64,000 bases of DNA from assembly GCA_963971305.1 (NCBI GenBank), contig OZ020317.1, forward strand, positions 15,766,001 through 15,830,000. Reading direction: 5' to 3'. The translations under genes and the position numbers were made by a program. Source of the stretch: Arcuatula senhousia (Eukaryota; Mollusca; Bivalvia; Mytilida; Mytilidae). This document shows positions 21,110-34,187 of this stretch, in pieces. The notes beneath the pieces are model-generated. The model was given only the letters and a program-made list of their open reading frames with translations. It did not search any database and had not been told where the DNA came from. The number at the start of each line of letters is the position of its first letter. The stretch's first letter is position 1.

Positions 21110-23750
21110 TAGCATAACCATGAGACGACGTGTTACATACCATAGTGACCTTCATATAACCTTCACATTTGTCCTAAAGGTCAAATCTATGCTTAATTTT
21201 CATGTTTTAGCCTGCAGGTAAAAACATTTTATCCTTTTACAAAGGTTTTATCATATTTGCATACATGAATCCTTGACTTTTGACTTTAATGTCAAATTTA
21301 GACTTTTCAGTGGGATTGACGCCCCCCTTTTTCTCAAAAACTTTTATTTTTCGTTTACAGTGACCTGTAGGTGGAATACACCCCTGGGACCTTCGAGAAT
21401 TTCTGGATACACCCATGTTTCTTTTACTTGCAAAACTTTCTCATACCATAACTTTTTCACCCTTTCAAATTTGACCATGACATAAGCATGTAGATGAATT
21501 ATTACTGCTAATAAAGAATTATAATCCCCGTGTTTATATTGGTACCCCGTAATGAAATTAGGTAAACTACAACTTAATCCCTCTATTGAAATTTGCAACA
21601 ATGGAAGATGATTACCGTGATCAGTTAAATTGACATCTATACAGAGGAGATTAACTTGTTATGGGTATGAATTTTTTTGCTTGAAGGAAAAAAACTCCTA
21701 CACTAAGGAAAAAAACTCCTACACTAAGGAAAAAAACTCCTACACTGTAGGAAGAAAACTCCTACTCTGAAGGAAAAAAACTCCTACATCAAAGATGGTA
21801 ATATGACCATCAATTTGATAGTTTTTTCCTTTTCAAATCAAAATCTGTTTAATATAATGTTACACTAAGGACAAAATCTTTTTACTTATGCATCATTTAC
21901 ATTTTACACCATCAAAGACCATACCATTTGATTCACATAGAATTGAAAATACATGTATAACATGAAGCAAATATGGAAACCGCTTCTGTTCATATTTAAT
22001 TTCCCGTAATGGGAAATTTCAATCCTGATATGGGATATTGGCAAACACTTTTTTTCGGAAATGGAATATTTGATAAAAGATTGGGGGGGGATATTGGTAC
22101 CCCTTCTAAACGAGCCCAAAAACTATATATACAGATAGACACTTAAACAGTCAATGTAATCTAAAGTCATTCAACAGTATACTTTCGATAAGAATGACCT
22201 CGTTTATGACTAAAAATGTATAAGAAATCTGAATAATCAGTAATATCAGATATGTCAGATATATCACTGGGAAAAATCGGTATTTCATATGCATCTATGT
22301 AATAATAGAGTTGTAAAAACCATAAAAAAAATGATTATTAAAGCATTTAATAAAAAAAATATTTTTAATATGCTAAAAGTACTCTGATATAGAAAATAGT
22401 TTTTAATAACAAGTATTTCCTAAAAAAAACATGTAACCTACTACAGGTAGTCTGTATAGCATTTCATTAGTTCAGTTCGTACTATTCAATTTCTACAGGT
22501 AAATTTTTCAAACAGGTAAAATTTTCATACAGGTAAATTTCTCTTTCCTAAAACAAGATAATCTTGTTTGTATAGCTGTTACTTTAACTGATCAAAGAGA
22601 TCAAGTTCCATTGTTGCAAATTTCAACAGAGAGATTATTCTCAAGTTTACCAGAGTTCACCGGGGTCATGCAACCCAAGGTCGTGGATTGTTAGACTTTA
22701 CTTGCTATAAGATGTAGATAATCATGAGACGATGTGTCACATACATTTTTGTACCATCGTGACCTTCATATAACTTTCACATACAATAAAATGTTGACCT
22801 TTGAACCAAAGGTAAAATGTATGTCAATTTCAGATATTTTTGTAGTATACAAAAGTGACCATCATATAACCTAACCAAAAGTTAATTCATTACATGCAAA
22901 GCGTGTCCTTGTAAATGAATGTACATTTCATGAAATTCTGTCAAGGTTTTCAAAAGTTATGCTTTTGAATTTGATACAAATTTCTTCCTAAAAAGAATTT
23001 CAAATCTTATGACATTGATCTTCAATATTTCGACTCAAAAATTTTGTTTGTCTTCAGCTCAATATTTCCTGTATATACGTTTATTGCTGGACCTACCAAA
23101 CTTGTGCCAGACCTATGTTTTGAAAGATATGCTTTTACATCAAATACATTATTCATAAATATCATACTTTATACTAGTACAGGTAAAGGAGATCCTAGAA
23201 AGATTCCACAAGATATTTGGAGTTGGCACTTTGGTGCACTGGCCAGTAGGTTTCAATGACCCTATGAGTAATTTTTTCAACAAAAATGTTGCCAGCCATC
23301 AAGACCTGCACAAGAGATTTATAGGACCTGCATGATTTCTGCCCCAATGTCTGACAGGGTCGACGATTATTTGCAAATCTGACCAATATGGTTCTTTTCT
23401 ACCCCATAAGCTTTAATGAACGTATATTTCAAGAAATTCTATCAAGGCGTTCAAATTAAGCTTAGTTTGTATTTTTAAGATTTTCAAATCTTGTGACATG
23501 AACATGAACTATCTTCCTTACATTATACGGTTTAATGTGTGTAAGTTTCGTGAAATTCTATCAAAGCCTTTTTAAGTAATTCAGAAACAAATTTCTTGCT
23601 AAAATATGTTTTAGAACTGTTACCTTGACCTTTGACCCCTAATTTATAGACTACTTTAATTTTTGAATTACCCCACAGGCTTGATACGTTTATTTCTCAT
23701 GTAATTCATTCAAATATTCAAAAGTTACACCCCAGATATATATTCTATCA
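21110..23750. repeat. Compound repeat region with a TIR-like insert
   Basis: GTGACCTTCATATAAC blocks near 21145 and 22760 are direct copies. Between them, 21575-21670 (TTGAAATTTGCAACAATGGA ...) is inverted at 22545-22645 (... TCCATTGTTGCAAATTTCAA), which outlines a TIR-like element of about 1.1 kb. From about 22840 to 23740 the motif GAAATTCTRTCAARG followed by a CAAATTTCTT-type block recurs at roughly 100-450 bp spacing (near 22930, 23435 and 23550), like the other tandem-core families. No gene was recognised. Confidence 0.5.
21682..21790. repeat. 21-bp minisatellite, about five units
   Basis: Direct copies of GGAAAAAAACTCCTACACTAA. The first three are nearly identical and the last two vary. 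It lies inside the TIR-like insert described for 21110-23750. Confidence 0.85.
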
Positions 23751-23913
23751 GGTCTGAATAATAGCAAAATTCTTTAGTCTTCTGTTTTCTCAGATTGGCT
23801 GCAAACGTGCATAATGGTAAAATAAATTGCATAGCAATAGCAACTTCCAATTGCAATTTAATGTTGATTTAATTTTAACTGTTGTGAACATACATGTATC
23901 AACATTGATTATG

Positions 23914-25327
23914 AACAAGAGGCTCCCAGGAGCCTGAATTACTCACCTGACTTAAATGCCTTTTTACATTTAAAGGGCCATAACTTCAATATAAGGGGTC
24001 ATCTAACAACATCAATTAACTTAATGCATTAAAGTGTATAGTTCAATTAGCTGAACATTTTAGCAATCAAAAGCTTCTTATTACTTATTAGTTTTTTCCA
24101 GCTATAAGGCATAAAAAGTTATTTGGGCATTGAAGGGACCATAACTCATATAAGGGGTCAATAAAAAACCTCCATCATATTGAATATTTGTAGGGCTTAA
24201 CAAAGCAATATTGTAATTTAAAAGTTGTTATCTAGCTTAAATGGTTTGCAATACAATGGGTAAAGAGTGTGAAAATGGACAATTTTGACATTCTAAGGGG
24301 AAAAACTCCTATAAGTAAGGGTCATACAACTTTGACCCTATTATAGATTTTGTAGATCTTGATGTGAATAACAAAATGCAATTTAATTTTCCCAAATATC
24401 TTTAATAGTTTTCAAGATATTGAGGTTAAAAAGTGCATCTTTTAAAAAAAAATCCAGAAAAAGGGCAATAACTCCTACATGGGTTGTTGGATCCTTTTCA
24501 AAATTTCAGGGCAGGTGGGTCTTGAGGTGCTGATCACTTTTATTCATGCCAGAATTTTGATATCTGTGACCGTTTTTGAGTTATATGCAAAAACTACAAT
24601 TTAACCCTATGTTCTACTTTTAGCCATGGCGGCCATGTTTTTTGTCAAATCAAAAATCCAAATTTAATTTTGAAGCACATATGCTAATTAACAACTGTAC
24701 TAAGCTGGTTACAATTGAACTAATGGTGCCAGAGGAGTTAACGTTTGAATGTATTGGGGAAATGCTGTGAAAATGGTCAATTTTGACTTTCTAAGGGGAA
24801 TAACTCCTAAAAGGAAAACAACTTTGACCCTATTACTGATTTTGTAGATCTTGAAGTGATTAACATCATACAATTTAAAATTCTTAAATATCTTTAATAG
24901 TTTTTAAGATATTGAGGTTAAAAAGTGGTTTTTTTTTTTTTAAATCCAGAAAAAAGGCAATAACTCCTACATGGGTTATTGGATCTTCTTCAAAATTTCA
25001 GGGCAGGTGGATCTTGAGTTGCTGATCACCTTGCCTATGCCAGAATTTTATCTGTGATCGTTTTGAGTTATTTGCAAAAAACTACAATTTACCCCTATGT
25101 TCTATTTTTAGCCATGGCAACCATGTTTTTTGTCAAATCAAAAATCCAAACAGCAATTTTTAAGCACATATGCCACTAAACAACTGTACCAAGTTTAGTT
25201 GCAATTGGACTTATGGTGTCAGAGGAGTTAATATTTGAAAAAGTTTACGGAAGACGGATGACGGACAGACGATGGAGGCCAAGTGATGGCAACAGCTCAC
25301 ATGACCCTTCGGGTCAGGTGAGCTAAA
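23914..25327 (+). repeat. Tandem-core (pearl-like) repeat, diverged copy
   Basis: Starts ACAAGAGGCTCCCAGGAGCC and ends GCTCACATGACCCTTCGGGTCAGGTGAGCTAAAAAG, the family hairpin with loop TTCG. Two long internal units carry ACTCCTACATGGGTTRTTGG, GCTGATCACTTT and CCATGGCGGCCATGTT, so the core differs from the 155-bp type while the ends agree. GACGGATGACGGACAGACGA precedes the hairpin. Confidence 0.75.
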
Positions 25328-25711
25328 AAGGAAACAAAAAACATCAGAGTTTGTTAATGAATTCGTTTTTTTTTACTATAGTCATGAAAGTTTTACATTA
25401 AAATTTCATTATCTAAAAATATATAGAACAAAACATGCATAATACATGTACATGAAATGGCATACATAGTACACCACTAAAATTGATATAAATAATGCAT
25501 GAAGCAAAAAAATTGCAAATTTTTTAGAAATTATTCTATAAAATTATGATCAATTTTCATGATGTATAATAATATAAAGAAATTTTGAAAATTCACAATA
25601 GGCATTGACATTTCCATCAAGGAATTGCATCCTATGTCTTATCAGTATGTATACCCATGCTTAACAATTCTTTAACAGATATTAAAAGGGTCTGGAAAAG
25701 AAGATTAACAG

Positions 25712-25879
25712 CAGTGGCGGATCCAGAGGGGGGGTTTCAGGGGTCGGAACCCCCCCTTTCTTCCGAAAATTTTAATTTTTTGTGTAGATTTTCAGCAAAA
25801 TCGGTCTGGAACCCCCCTTTGGCCAACAGAACCCAGTATGTGGAACCCCCCCTTTCAAAAATTTCTGGATCCGCCCCTG
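25712..25879. mobile_element. MITE with GGCGGATCCAGA ends
   Basis: Inverted ends CAGTGGCGGATCCAGA (25712-25727) and TCTGGATCCGCCCCTG (25864-25879), one mismatch. The interior has three GGAACCCCCCCTTT-type blocks. Noncoding. Confidence 0.75.
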
Positions 25880-26051
25880 TACAGCTTCTGTTGTGGTTAA
25901 AAGCAAGAGTACCCGATTTTAAATCAGTCTCTGTTTAGAAAAAGTGGGATATGTACAATTTTAAAATATATCTTTCTTTCGGTTAAAAGCAAGAGTACCA
26001 AATTTGAAATCAGTCCTTGTTTAGAAAAAGCTGGATATGTACAAAAATTTT

Positions 26052-26145
26052 GTTATGCCCCATCTACAAAAGTATTGTGTTCTGGTCAGTCTGTCTGTTA
26101 GTCAGTCAGTCCGTCCATCCTAAATGTTGCAAGATGGGGCATTAT
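26052..26145 (+). repeat. Short repeat with ATGCCCCATCT inverted ends
   Basis: TATGCCCCATCTACAAAAGT at the left and AGATGGGGCATTATGTC at the right form short inverted ends around a GTCTGTCTGTTAGTCAGTC GTCC-type run. A second copy lies at 40098-40200. It looks like a core-less version of the tandem-core families. Confidence 0.55.
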
Positions 26146-26630
26146 GTCTTGTGGACATACATGTATTTTTGTTTCTCTCCTTATTTTTTAACCATAATAC
26201 AGTAACAGGAACTTTAAGAGAGTGAAAAATTATAACATACATGTTGTTCATTATCTACATTGTAACAAGAGTGGCTGTCAGGGAGAGGGGTGAAATTTCA
26301 TGAGAAGACATTCACTTTAAATGCTTTATATAAATTTTTAAAGTTATTTATATTTATACATTAATGACAATGTCAATGTCATGTTTAATTTAATAAACCT
26401 TACAACTCAGTTATTTTACTATAATACCTTGTTCATCTAAGAAATGATCTACAATAGTTTCACCTCATTTCACTGATTTTAAAAATATCCAAAGGAGTAG
26501 GGGCGACAAGGCCTTTATTTACATGTAGCCTAATAATATGAAGGTTATAGAAAAGTACCCATTTCTGGTTACAATAAAATTTAATACTGAGGCATCATAA
26601 TGATGTCAAAATTCTAGTGATTTTAGCAAA

Positions 26631-28115
26631 CAAGAGGCTCCCAGGAGCCTGAATCGCTCACCTGAACTACACAGATACATATATATTGTAGATATTAATG
26701 CGCTTAACCATGTGATTTAAATTTCTGAAATATCTTGGTTAGTTTTCAAGATATTGGGCTTAATAAGTGCAAAATTTAGAAAAAAATTGAAAAAAGGGCA
26801 ATAACTCCCACATCAGCAGTCAGATCTTTTCCAAAATTTCAGGGCAGGTAAATCTTAATATGCTGATTACTTTTGATTCTTGCACAATTTTGATATCTGA
26901 AACCAGTTTTAAGTTATTAGCAAAAAAATGAAATTTACTCTATGTTCTATTTTTAGCCATGGCAGCCATGTTTTTTGACGAATCATAAATCTGAACGATA
27001 GAGTTGTAGCATATAAGCTATTAAACAAGTGTGCCAAGTTAAGATGCAGTTGATATTAAGCTGTCAGACAAGTGAATATTGAAATTCAAGGGAAAAGTAA
27101 TGAAAAAATGACAAGTTTTGTTGTTTTAGGACAATAACTCCTAAAAGAAATGGTCCTACAGCTTTGACCTAAATACATTTAATGTAGATTTTGAAGCGCT
27201 TAATCATATGCAATTTAAATATCTTGTATAGTTTTCAAGATATATGGCTAAATAAGTGAAAAATTTTGAAAAAATCCAGAAAAAGGGCAATAACTGATAC
27301 ATCAATTGTTGGATCTTCTTGAAACTTTCAGAGCAGGTAGATCTTGAGATGCTGATCACTTTTGTGTCCCATCAGAATTTTGATATCTGTAACCATTTTT
27401 GAGATATTAGCAAAAAACTGCAATTTACCCCTATGTTCTATTTTTAGCCATGGCGGCCATATCTTTTGACGAATCAAAAATCTGAACGATAGAATTGTAG
27501 CATGTATGCTATTAAACAACTGTGCCAAGTTTGGTTGAAGTTGGATGTATGGTGTAAGACAAGTTCATCTTTGAAATTCAGGGGAAAAGTAATGAAAAAT
27601 TAAATTTTGACGCTTTAAGGGCCATAACTCCTAAAAGAAATGGTTCTACAGCTTTGACCTAATTACATGAAATGTAGATCTTGATGTGCTTAATCATATG
27701 CAATTTGAATTTTTAAAATATCTTGTATAGTTTTTAAGGTATAGGGCAAAATAAATGCAAAATTTTGAAAAAAATCCAGAAAAAGGGCAATAACTCCTAC
27801 ATCGGTTGTTGGATCTTCTTGAAAATTTCTGGGCATGTAGATCTTGAGGTGCTGATCATTTTAACCCTGCCAGAATTTTGATATCTGTGACCGTTTTTGA
27901 GTTATTTGCAAAAAACTGTATTTGACCCCCCTGTTCTATTTTTAGTAACAGCGGCCATGTTTTTTGACGTATCAAAAATCTGAACGCAAACTTTTTGCAC
28001 AATACCCTAAGGAACAACCATATCAAGTTTGGCTGCATTTGGCCAAGCAGTTTTAGAGAAGAAGATGTTTGAAAAAAGCTAACGGACGACGGACGCAAAG
28101 TGATGGCAATAGCTA
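26631..28115 (+). repeat. Tandem-core (pearl-like) repeat, diverged copy
   Basis: Begins AACAAGAGGCTCCCAGGAGC and reaches the GGACGACGGACGCAAAGTGA block near 28085, where the terminal hairpin is lost. Three long units each contain GGGCAATAACTCCYACATC, GATCTTGAGRTGCTGATCA and CCATGGCGGCCAT. Reverse-strand frames over it are repeat translation. Confidence 0.7.
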
Positions 28116-28707
28116 TATATGAGAAATTTTTGTAATTTTCAAGATACATTTTGGTTCAGAACATGAGAAACAAGTTCATATTTTTAGAGAAGGTTTCCAT
28201 ATATGCCGTATTAACAATCTGTAAATATATTTGTTGTTTCTTGTGTGCGGAGAAACATGTACTTTTCCAGTCCCAAATGATTTTAAATTCGCTGAACATT
28301 GATGTAAATTAGCGATTTTCTAAATAATGGTCAGTTTCATTTATATTTTGTGTCAAAAGAATCATTTCATAATTAAAACAATATAGTTTTTCATTTTTGA
28401 CATCTATAAATATTTTTAATATCTGACAACAGTATTCAAAGGTTGGGATTTGGGTAAAATTTAAGGCCAGAAACAGGCCTTATCGCCACTACTCCTTTTA
28501 GGACCAAATTTAGCATTTATCATATCTTGTCCTCTGGGTTGCATTTAAGCCTTTCAGTTTACCTGAAAGTTGTAGCATAAAAACACACCAGTTCAATTTC
28601 TTAAAATAAAAGCCCTTAAAGATTTTTTAATCATTATCAGAGTATCATGATTTTTTTTTACCAAATCAACATGATCAATAAGAAATCTTGGTTAATAAGC
28701 TTTTTTG
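28116..28707. other. 3' flank of the minus-strand zinc-finger gene
   Basis: No gene. It includes AAATTTAGCATTTATCATAT followed by CTTGTCC near 28505-28535, one end of the repeat family found complete at 48508-49193. The zinc-finger 3' untranslated region must lie here, but its polyadenylation site was not resolved. Confidence 0.4.
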
Positions 28708-31112
28708 TTAATCATAATCTACAGGTTCTGTTTTAACTATAACAGTGTATTCACCTTCTTGTTCATTACAATTACTTGACCCAGATTCAAAAAATTGTTC
28801 ATTATTAAGTTCTGTCATTTCAGCACCCAGTGCTTTATCAATAGCATGCTCTGCATATTTCTGAAACTTTTCATAAGTTGAAAATTCACTATTTGATTCA
28901 GTAGAATTTTTCTTATTCATGTTATTGGATGGGTTTGTTATCTCTCTTTTGGTAGATTTTTTCTTAGACGGCTCACCTTTTGAGTCTGGTAGATCACTAT
29001 CCATAACATGCTCTGCATATTTATGAAACTTTTCATACATGTAAGTTGAAAATTCACTTTTTGATTCAGTAGAACTTTTCTTATTGGATGAGTTCGTTAT
29101 CCCTCTTTTAGTAGATTTTTTCTTAGACTGCTCATCTTTTGAGTCTGGTAGTTCCACCTGAAAGTTTTCAAATGTTCTTTGTTTTCGTTCTCTTCCACTT
29201 CTTCTACATTTTGCTACTCCTTTTTCTGTGTCAGCGCTTTCATTAGAATCTTGCTTTACTCCGATGGAAACGTCCCTATGTTTGTCATTATCCTTTTTCT
29301 TTGCAACTTTACATTTGTGATTTTTCAAACTGTAACTATTTTTGAATCTTTTGTGACAAACATCACATCTGTTGGGGTCATTTTCTAGGACAATACCATG
29401 AGCTTTGGCCATGTGCTGTTCTAAATTTACATTTTGGGAATACCCTTTATCACAGACCTTACATGAGAAACGTTTTACAGGGCTATGAACTTGCATGTGA
29501 TTTTTTAAATAAATGTTCGAAATAAAACTTTTGTCACATAGATTGCAAGGAAATGGGCGTATCCCACTATGGGTCCTCTTGTGTACAGTGAGTCCATAAG
29601 GTCCGCCTTCTGTCCGAAAACTCCTACCACATATCCAGCAGACAAATGGCTTCTCACCATGAACATTAGCCATGTGATCTTTTTTTCTTCGGCGGGAGTA
29701 AAAAACCTTGTCACATTTTTCACATGGAAATTCTTCTATAAATGCTAATGGTTTGTAAATGTCATTTCCATTCAGTAAGGATTTTTTATTATCTTTGACT
29801 AAGCTGTTGTCAACATAGTCAATTTTTTCACTGGATATTGACCAGTCATCAGCATTCTGTTCAACTATTGTTTCTGAACTCATTGGCTCTATTTTGATTG
29901 TGTCTGCTGTAGCAAGAACACTGTCATCTGATGATATCTGTTTTGATGTGTTTTCACTTGAATTATTCACTGAACTCTGGGTTGAGTTGTCCCCCTTACA
30001 ATCAATAGCCATATCTTCATCATTGTTGACATTCTCACTAATTTTTAAATCATCATTTTCATGGAGACTGGAATCTTTTTCCATTTTATCATCAGATCCC
30101 TCAATTGGCACACGTTCCAAGCGTCTACGAAATTTTTCTTCTCCTGAACAAGCATGTGCCGCTACCTGCAGCTTTTGTTCAAATCTGATTCCACATGTGT
30201 CACATTTGTATGGGTCCTTGTCTCCAGTATGGATTCTGATGTGGCTCTTAAGATTAGACTTTTGACTGAAAGATTTACCACACAGACTACAGACATGTGG
30301 TTTCTGTCCCAGATGGATCTTCATGTGGTTATTAAGGTTACTGATCACATTGAATCGTTTTCCGCAGACTTCGCATCCGTAAGGCTGTTCCCCTGTGTGT
30401 ATACGTAGGTGGCGCTTCAACTTACTACTTTCCACAAATCCTTTCCCACATGACGGGCAAACATAGGGGCGATCGCCCGAATGGGTCCTCATGTGAACTT
30501 TCAACTTTGAGGTTGAAGGGTATCGCTTTCCACATATCTCACAAACATGTGCTCGTTCTCCAATATGTATTTTGAGATGGTCTCTCAATCCACCGCTGCG
30601 AAGAAATGTTTTCGAACATATTCCACATGTATAAGGCTTCTCTGTACTATGTACAAGCATGTGTGACTTCAGTCCGGTTGGATGATTAAAAGATTTGGGA
30701 CAATCAGGGCACTGATACCTTTTCTGGCTTTGGAAATCAGTTTCTGGACGTTCATACATATCTACTGTTAAATGTAATTTAACATGTAATACATACTTTG
30801 AATATGAGTTAAATGTCTTTCCACAATCTGCACAAGTAAAATTATTCATTTCATACAATTTTCTTTCAATTTCTGACTGTAGAGGACAATCTTTCTCAGT
30901 GTTTTGAATATACATATTATCATCATCCATTTCTATTTTTATTCTTGCATCTTCATAGTTTTTAAGAGCGGCACTGTCTATACTATTTGCCATGTTAAAT
31001 TCCTCAAAACTAGGAATATTAGAAAATTCATCCATGGTTGAAAAATCGTCATGATTGTGGTTAGGAGATGATGGCTGTTCATTACTAGACATGACCTGCT
31101 TCTCTAATAAAT
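28708..31112 (-). CDS. C2H2 zinc-finger protein 1, main coding exon
   Basis: Last of three coding exons, encoding the bulk of a predicted 884-residue nuclear C2H2 protein. The acceptor is the AAAACAG before 31112. The frame stays open upstream of the internal ATG at 31092, so translation most likely enters from the exon at 33114-33239 (phase 1). Numbered from the ATG at 31092, eight fingers lie at 87-315 (the eighth is C2HC), followed by an acidic Ser-rich spacer, then five more at 457-594 (the last C2HC). The finger starting near C485 has three extra residues (PYG) between its cysteine and histidine pairs. The C-terminus carries two copies of a 53-residue basic/Ser repeat (648-700, 701-753) and ends VIVKTEPVDYD. 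IKIE and VKTE match the SUMO acceptor pattern. TGEKP-like linkers suggest DNA binding; the target is unknown. Confidence 0.92.
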
Positions 31113-31679
31113 CTGTTTTAAAAAATATAAAAAAGTTCTATGTTCAGTATGTATATAAATATATACATGTTTTTGTTTTTCTCTGTAACCATATTAACTT
31201 TGAAAATTCTGCAATGGATGAAAAGAAACTACAACATTGTAAAAATTTCTATATGTTTTACAACCCTAACAGATATTTATAATAATTAATATTTAATATA
31301 AAATTTTCTTGTTTTTATTTGAGTTCACACAGCTGAAAGAAGTTTAGCTGTGCTAATTACACTTGTTTCTCAGGTTTCTTAGTTTTTTTTTTCAATTAGA
31401 AATTTCAATGTTCCTTTGTTTTATTTTCCTTGCTTACTCTTCCAGAGCACCTGAGTTCACTCTTGTTTCGACTGGAGTTCATGTTGTTGATTGATATTCA
31501 GTTATTTTGTGTTTCCATGTTTTACATGTTGTCTATTTTTGTCCTGTTCTTGTTGGTGTTTACTGGTTTTGTCTCTGTCCTTTCGGACTTTTGACATTCG
31601 AATACCCCATTGGTACCTCTGCTTCTTTCAAAAACATGTTGATATAAGTTTTAATTAAAGTTTGTTTTTGCCTACAAAA

Positions 31680-32440
31680 ACGATGTCTCCCCCCGTTTCC
31701 CCCAAAAAGTTCTAAATTCAAAAGGCCCTTACTCCCACAAAAACTTGACAATCAAATTTTCCTGGTTAAATGCACAACTACATATGGTGTCCTTCCTATA
31801 TACCAAGTTTCTTTAAATTTTGTTCAGTTGTTTTAGAGGAGTTGCACTGACAAGATGATAATTGAGGATTTTCAGCAAATTTCTAAGTTCAAAGGGCCAT
31901 AACTCCCACATTAATTTAAGGATCAAAATCTCCTGGTATATGCACAACTATATATGATGTCCTTCTTACATACCAAGTTTCATTGAATTTGGTTCAGTAG
32001 TTTAAGAGGAGTTGCGCTGACAAGATGATAAATGAGGATTTTCAGCAAATTCCTAAGTTCAAATGGCCATAACTCCAACAAAAATTTGAGGATCAAAATT
32101 TCCTGGTAATATGCACAACTACATATGTTGTTCTTCCTATATACCAAGTTTCGTTGAATTCGGTTCAGTAGTTTCAGAGGAGTTGCACTGACAAGATGAT
32201 AAATGAGGATTTTCAGCAAATTTCTAAGTTCAAAGGGCCATAACTCCCACAAAAATTTGAGGATCAAAATTTCCTGGTAATATGCACAACTACATATGAT
32301 GTCCTTCCTATATACCAAGTTTCATTGAATTCGGTTCAGTAGTTTCAGAGGAGTTGCGCTGACAAACTTTGTGACGGACAGACGGACGGACGGACACGAC
32401 AAAAACAATATGTCTCCCCACAAAAGTGGGAGGAGACATA
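31680..32440 (+). repeat. 170-bp tandem-core repeat with ATGTCTCC hairpin end
   Basis: About four units with a 170-bp period (CAAGATGATAAATGAGGATT near 31850, 32021, 32191), each with CATAACTCCCACAAAAATTT and ATACCAAGTTTCATTGAATT. It ends in GACGGACAGACGGACGGACG and the hairpin ATGTCTCCCCAC-AAAA-GTGGGAGGAGACAT. GATGTCTCCCCCC at 31682 mirrors that end. It is unrelated in sequence to the 5780-type family but has the same design. Confidence 0.75.
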
Positions 32441-32679
32441 ATTGTACATAATGCATAGTGTCAATCATGTGCAATTACATGTATTTACATAGATGAGAAG
32501 GGGGAATTGATTTCTGATCAAGATTTCATTTTAGTCAATTATGAAAATGTTGATATATTTAACAAAAGAATCCAAATATCACTGTTTGCTTTGTTTACAA
32601 AACCAACAATAAGTTGCAAGTTCACAAAAGAATACACCCAGCTTCATACTTTACCCTATGTTGGAAAAAAACTTTTAAA

Positions 32680-32800
32680 ATGCCTGTACCAAGTCAGGAC
32701 CATTTTGATCTTCTAATTATTCCGGTATGTCTTCCTGGTTTTTTTCTCTTCTCTTGGACATTGAGATTGATCCACGAAGTTCAGTAATTTTGTTATTATC
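32680..32800 (+). repeat. Dispersed repeat (CCTGTACCAAGTCAGGA)
   Basis: Copy of the repeat at 17626-17800. The shared stretch begins at TGCCTGTACCAAGTCAGGAC and runs to TTTTGTTATTATCTTTATT. Confidence 0.65.
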
Positions 32801-33113
32801 TTTATTTAGGTAAAATAATCTCCCCTGAATGATATAAAAAAGTAATGAATTTCTCCATGCACATCTCAAAATGGTGCAGTTAAGCTCTTTTCATTTAAAG
32901 TTTCCTTTAAATCCACCAATGGATTAAGGATGATTTTGCCCTTCCGAAATATGTGGACAGAGTCCGACAGACCTAAAAAAAAACTTTGCAAACTGGAGAT
33001 GGATTCACATAAGCATCAAGCTTGTTTCTCACTCTCAATCCAAAAGTTTACCTAAACTTTGCAGGATGTAAAAACAATAACATGAAAAAATCTTCTACAT
33101 TATCAGAAATTAC

Positions 33114-33239
33114 CTGAGTTAATTGGATGAACTTGTAGTACTGTACTTGGTGGACTAAGATCTGGGTTTAATGCGGACATATTCAATTCAGATAAATCTT
33201 TAGTATTTCCCAATTTTTCTACTTCACTCTCACTTTTTC
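33114..33239 (-). CDS. C2H2 zinc-finger protein 1, coding exon 2
   Basis: A 126-bp phase 1-1 exon between an acceptor (ATTGCAG before 33239) and a donor (AACTCAG|GTAATT at 33114/33113). It joins in frame to the main exon, giving a GAT codon across the junction. It encodes 42 residues containing LNMSALNPDLSPPSTVLQ, closely similar to LKMSVLDKESSPPSMMLH in the preceding exon, so the two exons look like a duplication. The splice sites and the open frame through both junctions are read directly from sequence; transcripts would settle it. Confidence 0.8.
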
Positions 33240-33299
33240 CTGCAATTTATAAAAGAAAATCTGTCAAAGTAAAAAAATGGCAGGAATTTTTTAAAGCAG

Positions 33300-33420
33300 G
33301 ACATAGACCTATAATAGAACACCACGGTATGGGTCCCATACTGATTACTACAGATCAATAGGCTCTGATTTGCTGAGAAAACTGTTCAAAAATATTTCCT
33401 TGCCCACCTGGCATTCATCA
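33300..33420 (+). repeat. SINE-like fragment
   Basis: CACGGTATGGGTCCCATACTG ... TTTGCTGAGAAAACTGTTCA resembles the blocks at 41283-41425 and, reversed, 55755-55975, which share GGGACCC/GGGACTCC and GTTGCTGAGAAAACTGTT. Here only part of the unit remains. It lies in intron 1 of the zinc-finger gene. Confidence 0.4.
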
Positions 33421-34187
33421 TTTTATAAGTATCTTGACCTTTTCTGACTTTAGACATACAAATTCCACTTTGACACTTCTTTGCTGATGAATTGGGGTGT
33501 AACCATCCATCGAAATGCATCAGAATCACCATTTTTTTCCTACAATACTGGTATCGGATCGTTATCAATTAGAAGATTCCAATTCTTTATTTTAGTGTGC
33601 CATTCTCCTGAAGGTTACTGTTTTTGGCCTAACAACAACAAATGGTGTGACTGAAACCCTCTAATTCTTGAAAAGGGCTGAATTAAATATTAAAATGATG
33701 ATACCACTTTAATTGGTAGAACTTGGCATTTCTACATAAAAATTAGCAAAGATCAGTATCAGATAGTAGGTCAAGAATCATGTGCATCTGATTGTGGGAA
33801 AGTGGTATTGTTACACCCCTACTTCTAATTTGACTGTGTATACCTCTTAAACAAAAACAAAAAACACGATAAACAGGCAACTTTTGTTAACATTGAATTA
33901 GTGTTAATCAAGGCTGAAGCTAAATATGTTAATCAACATTTAATAAGTAACTGTTTAACATTTGACACTGACACATAATTCAACATGAAATTAAAATTCT
34001 AACATCAAACCAAAACTAATTCTAACATTAATGGTAATCTAGCTTAATGTTAATTTGATATCTTGAAAAATTGCCTGAGTACTAATCACATCATGAACAT
34101 CTTGCATGTATATATGGTGGCTGTGCAGGAATCAAAATATGACATGAACTAAAACTTATTTACATGTACATGTATGTTAACATTTAC

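Larger units (their letters stand above)
31113..33113. other. Intron 2 of zinc-finger gene 1, repeat-rich
   Basis: The intron between coding exons 2 and 3. It holds a 170-bp tandem-core repeat (31680-32440) and a dispersed repeat (32680-32800). The plus-strand frame at 31055 and the minus-strand frame at 31980-32318 are not genes. Confidence 0.6.

Noticed and set aside
21273..21485. 70-residue plus frame and the overlapping minus frame 21344-21601
   Set aside because: Over a GGACACCCCT-type dispersed repeat; no domain and no codon signal.
31980..32318. 112-residue minus-strand frame with an internal repeat
   Set aside because: It is the translated 170-bp tandem repeat inside an intron of zinc-finger gene 1.
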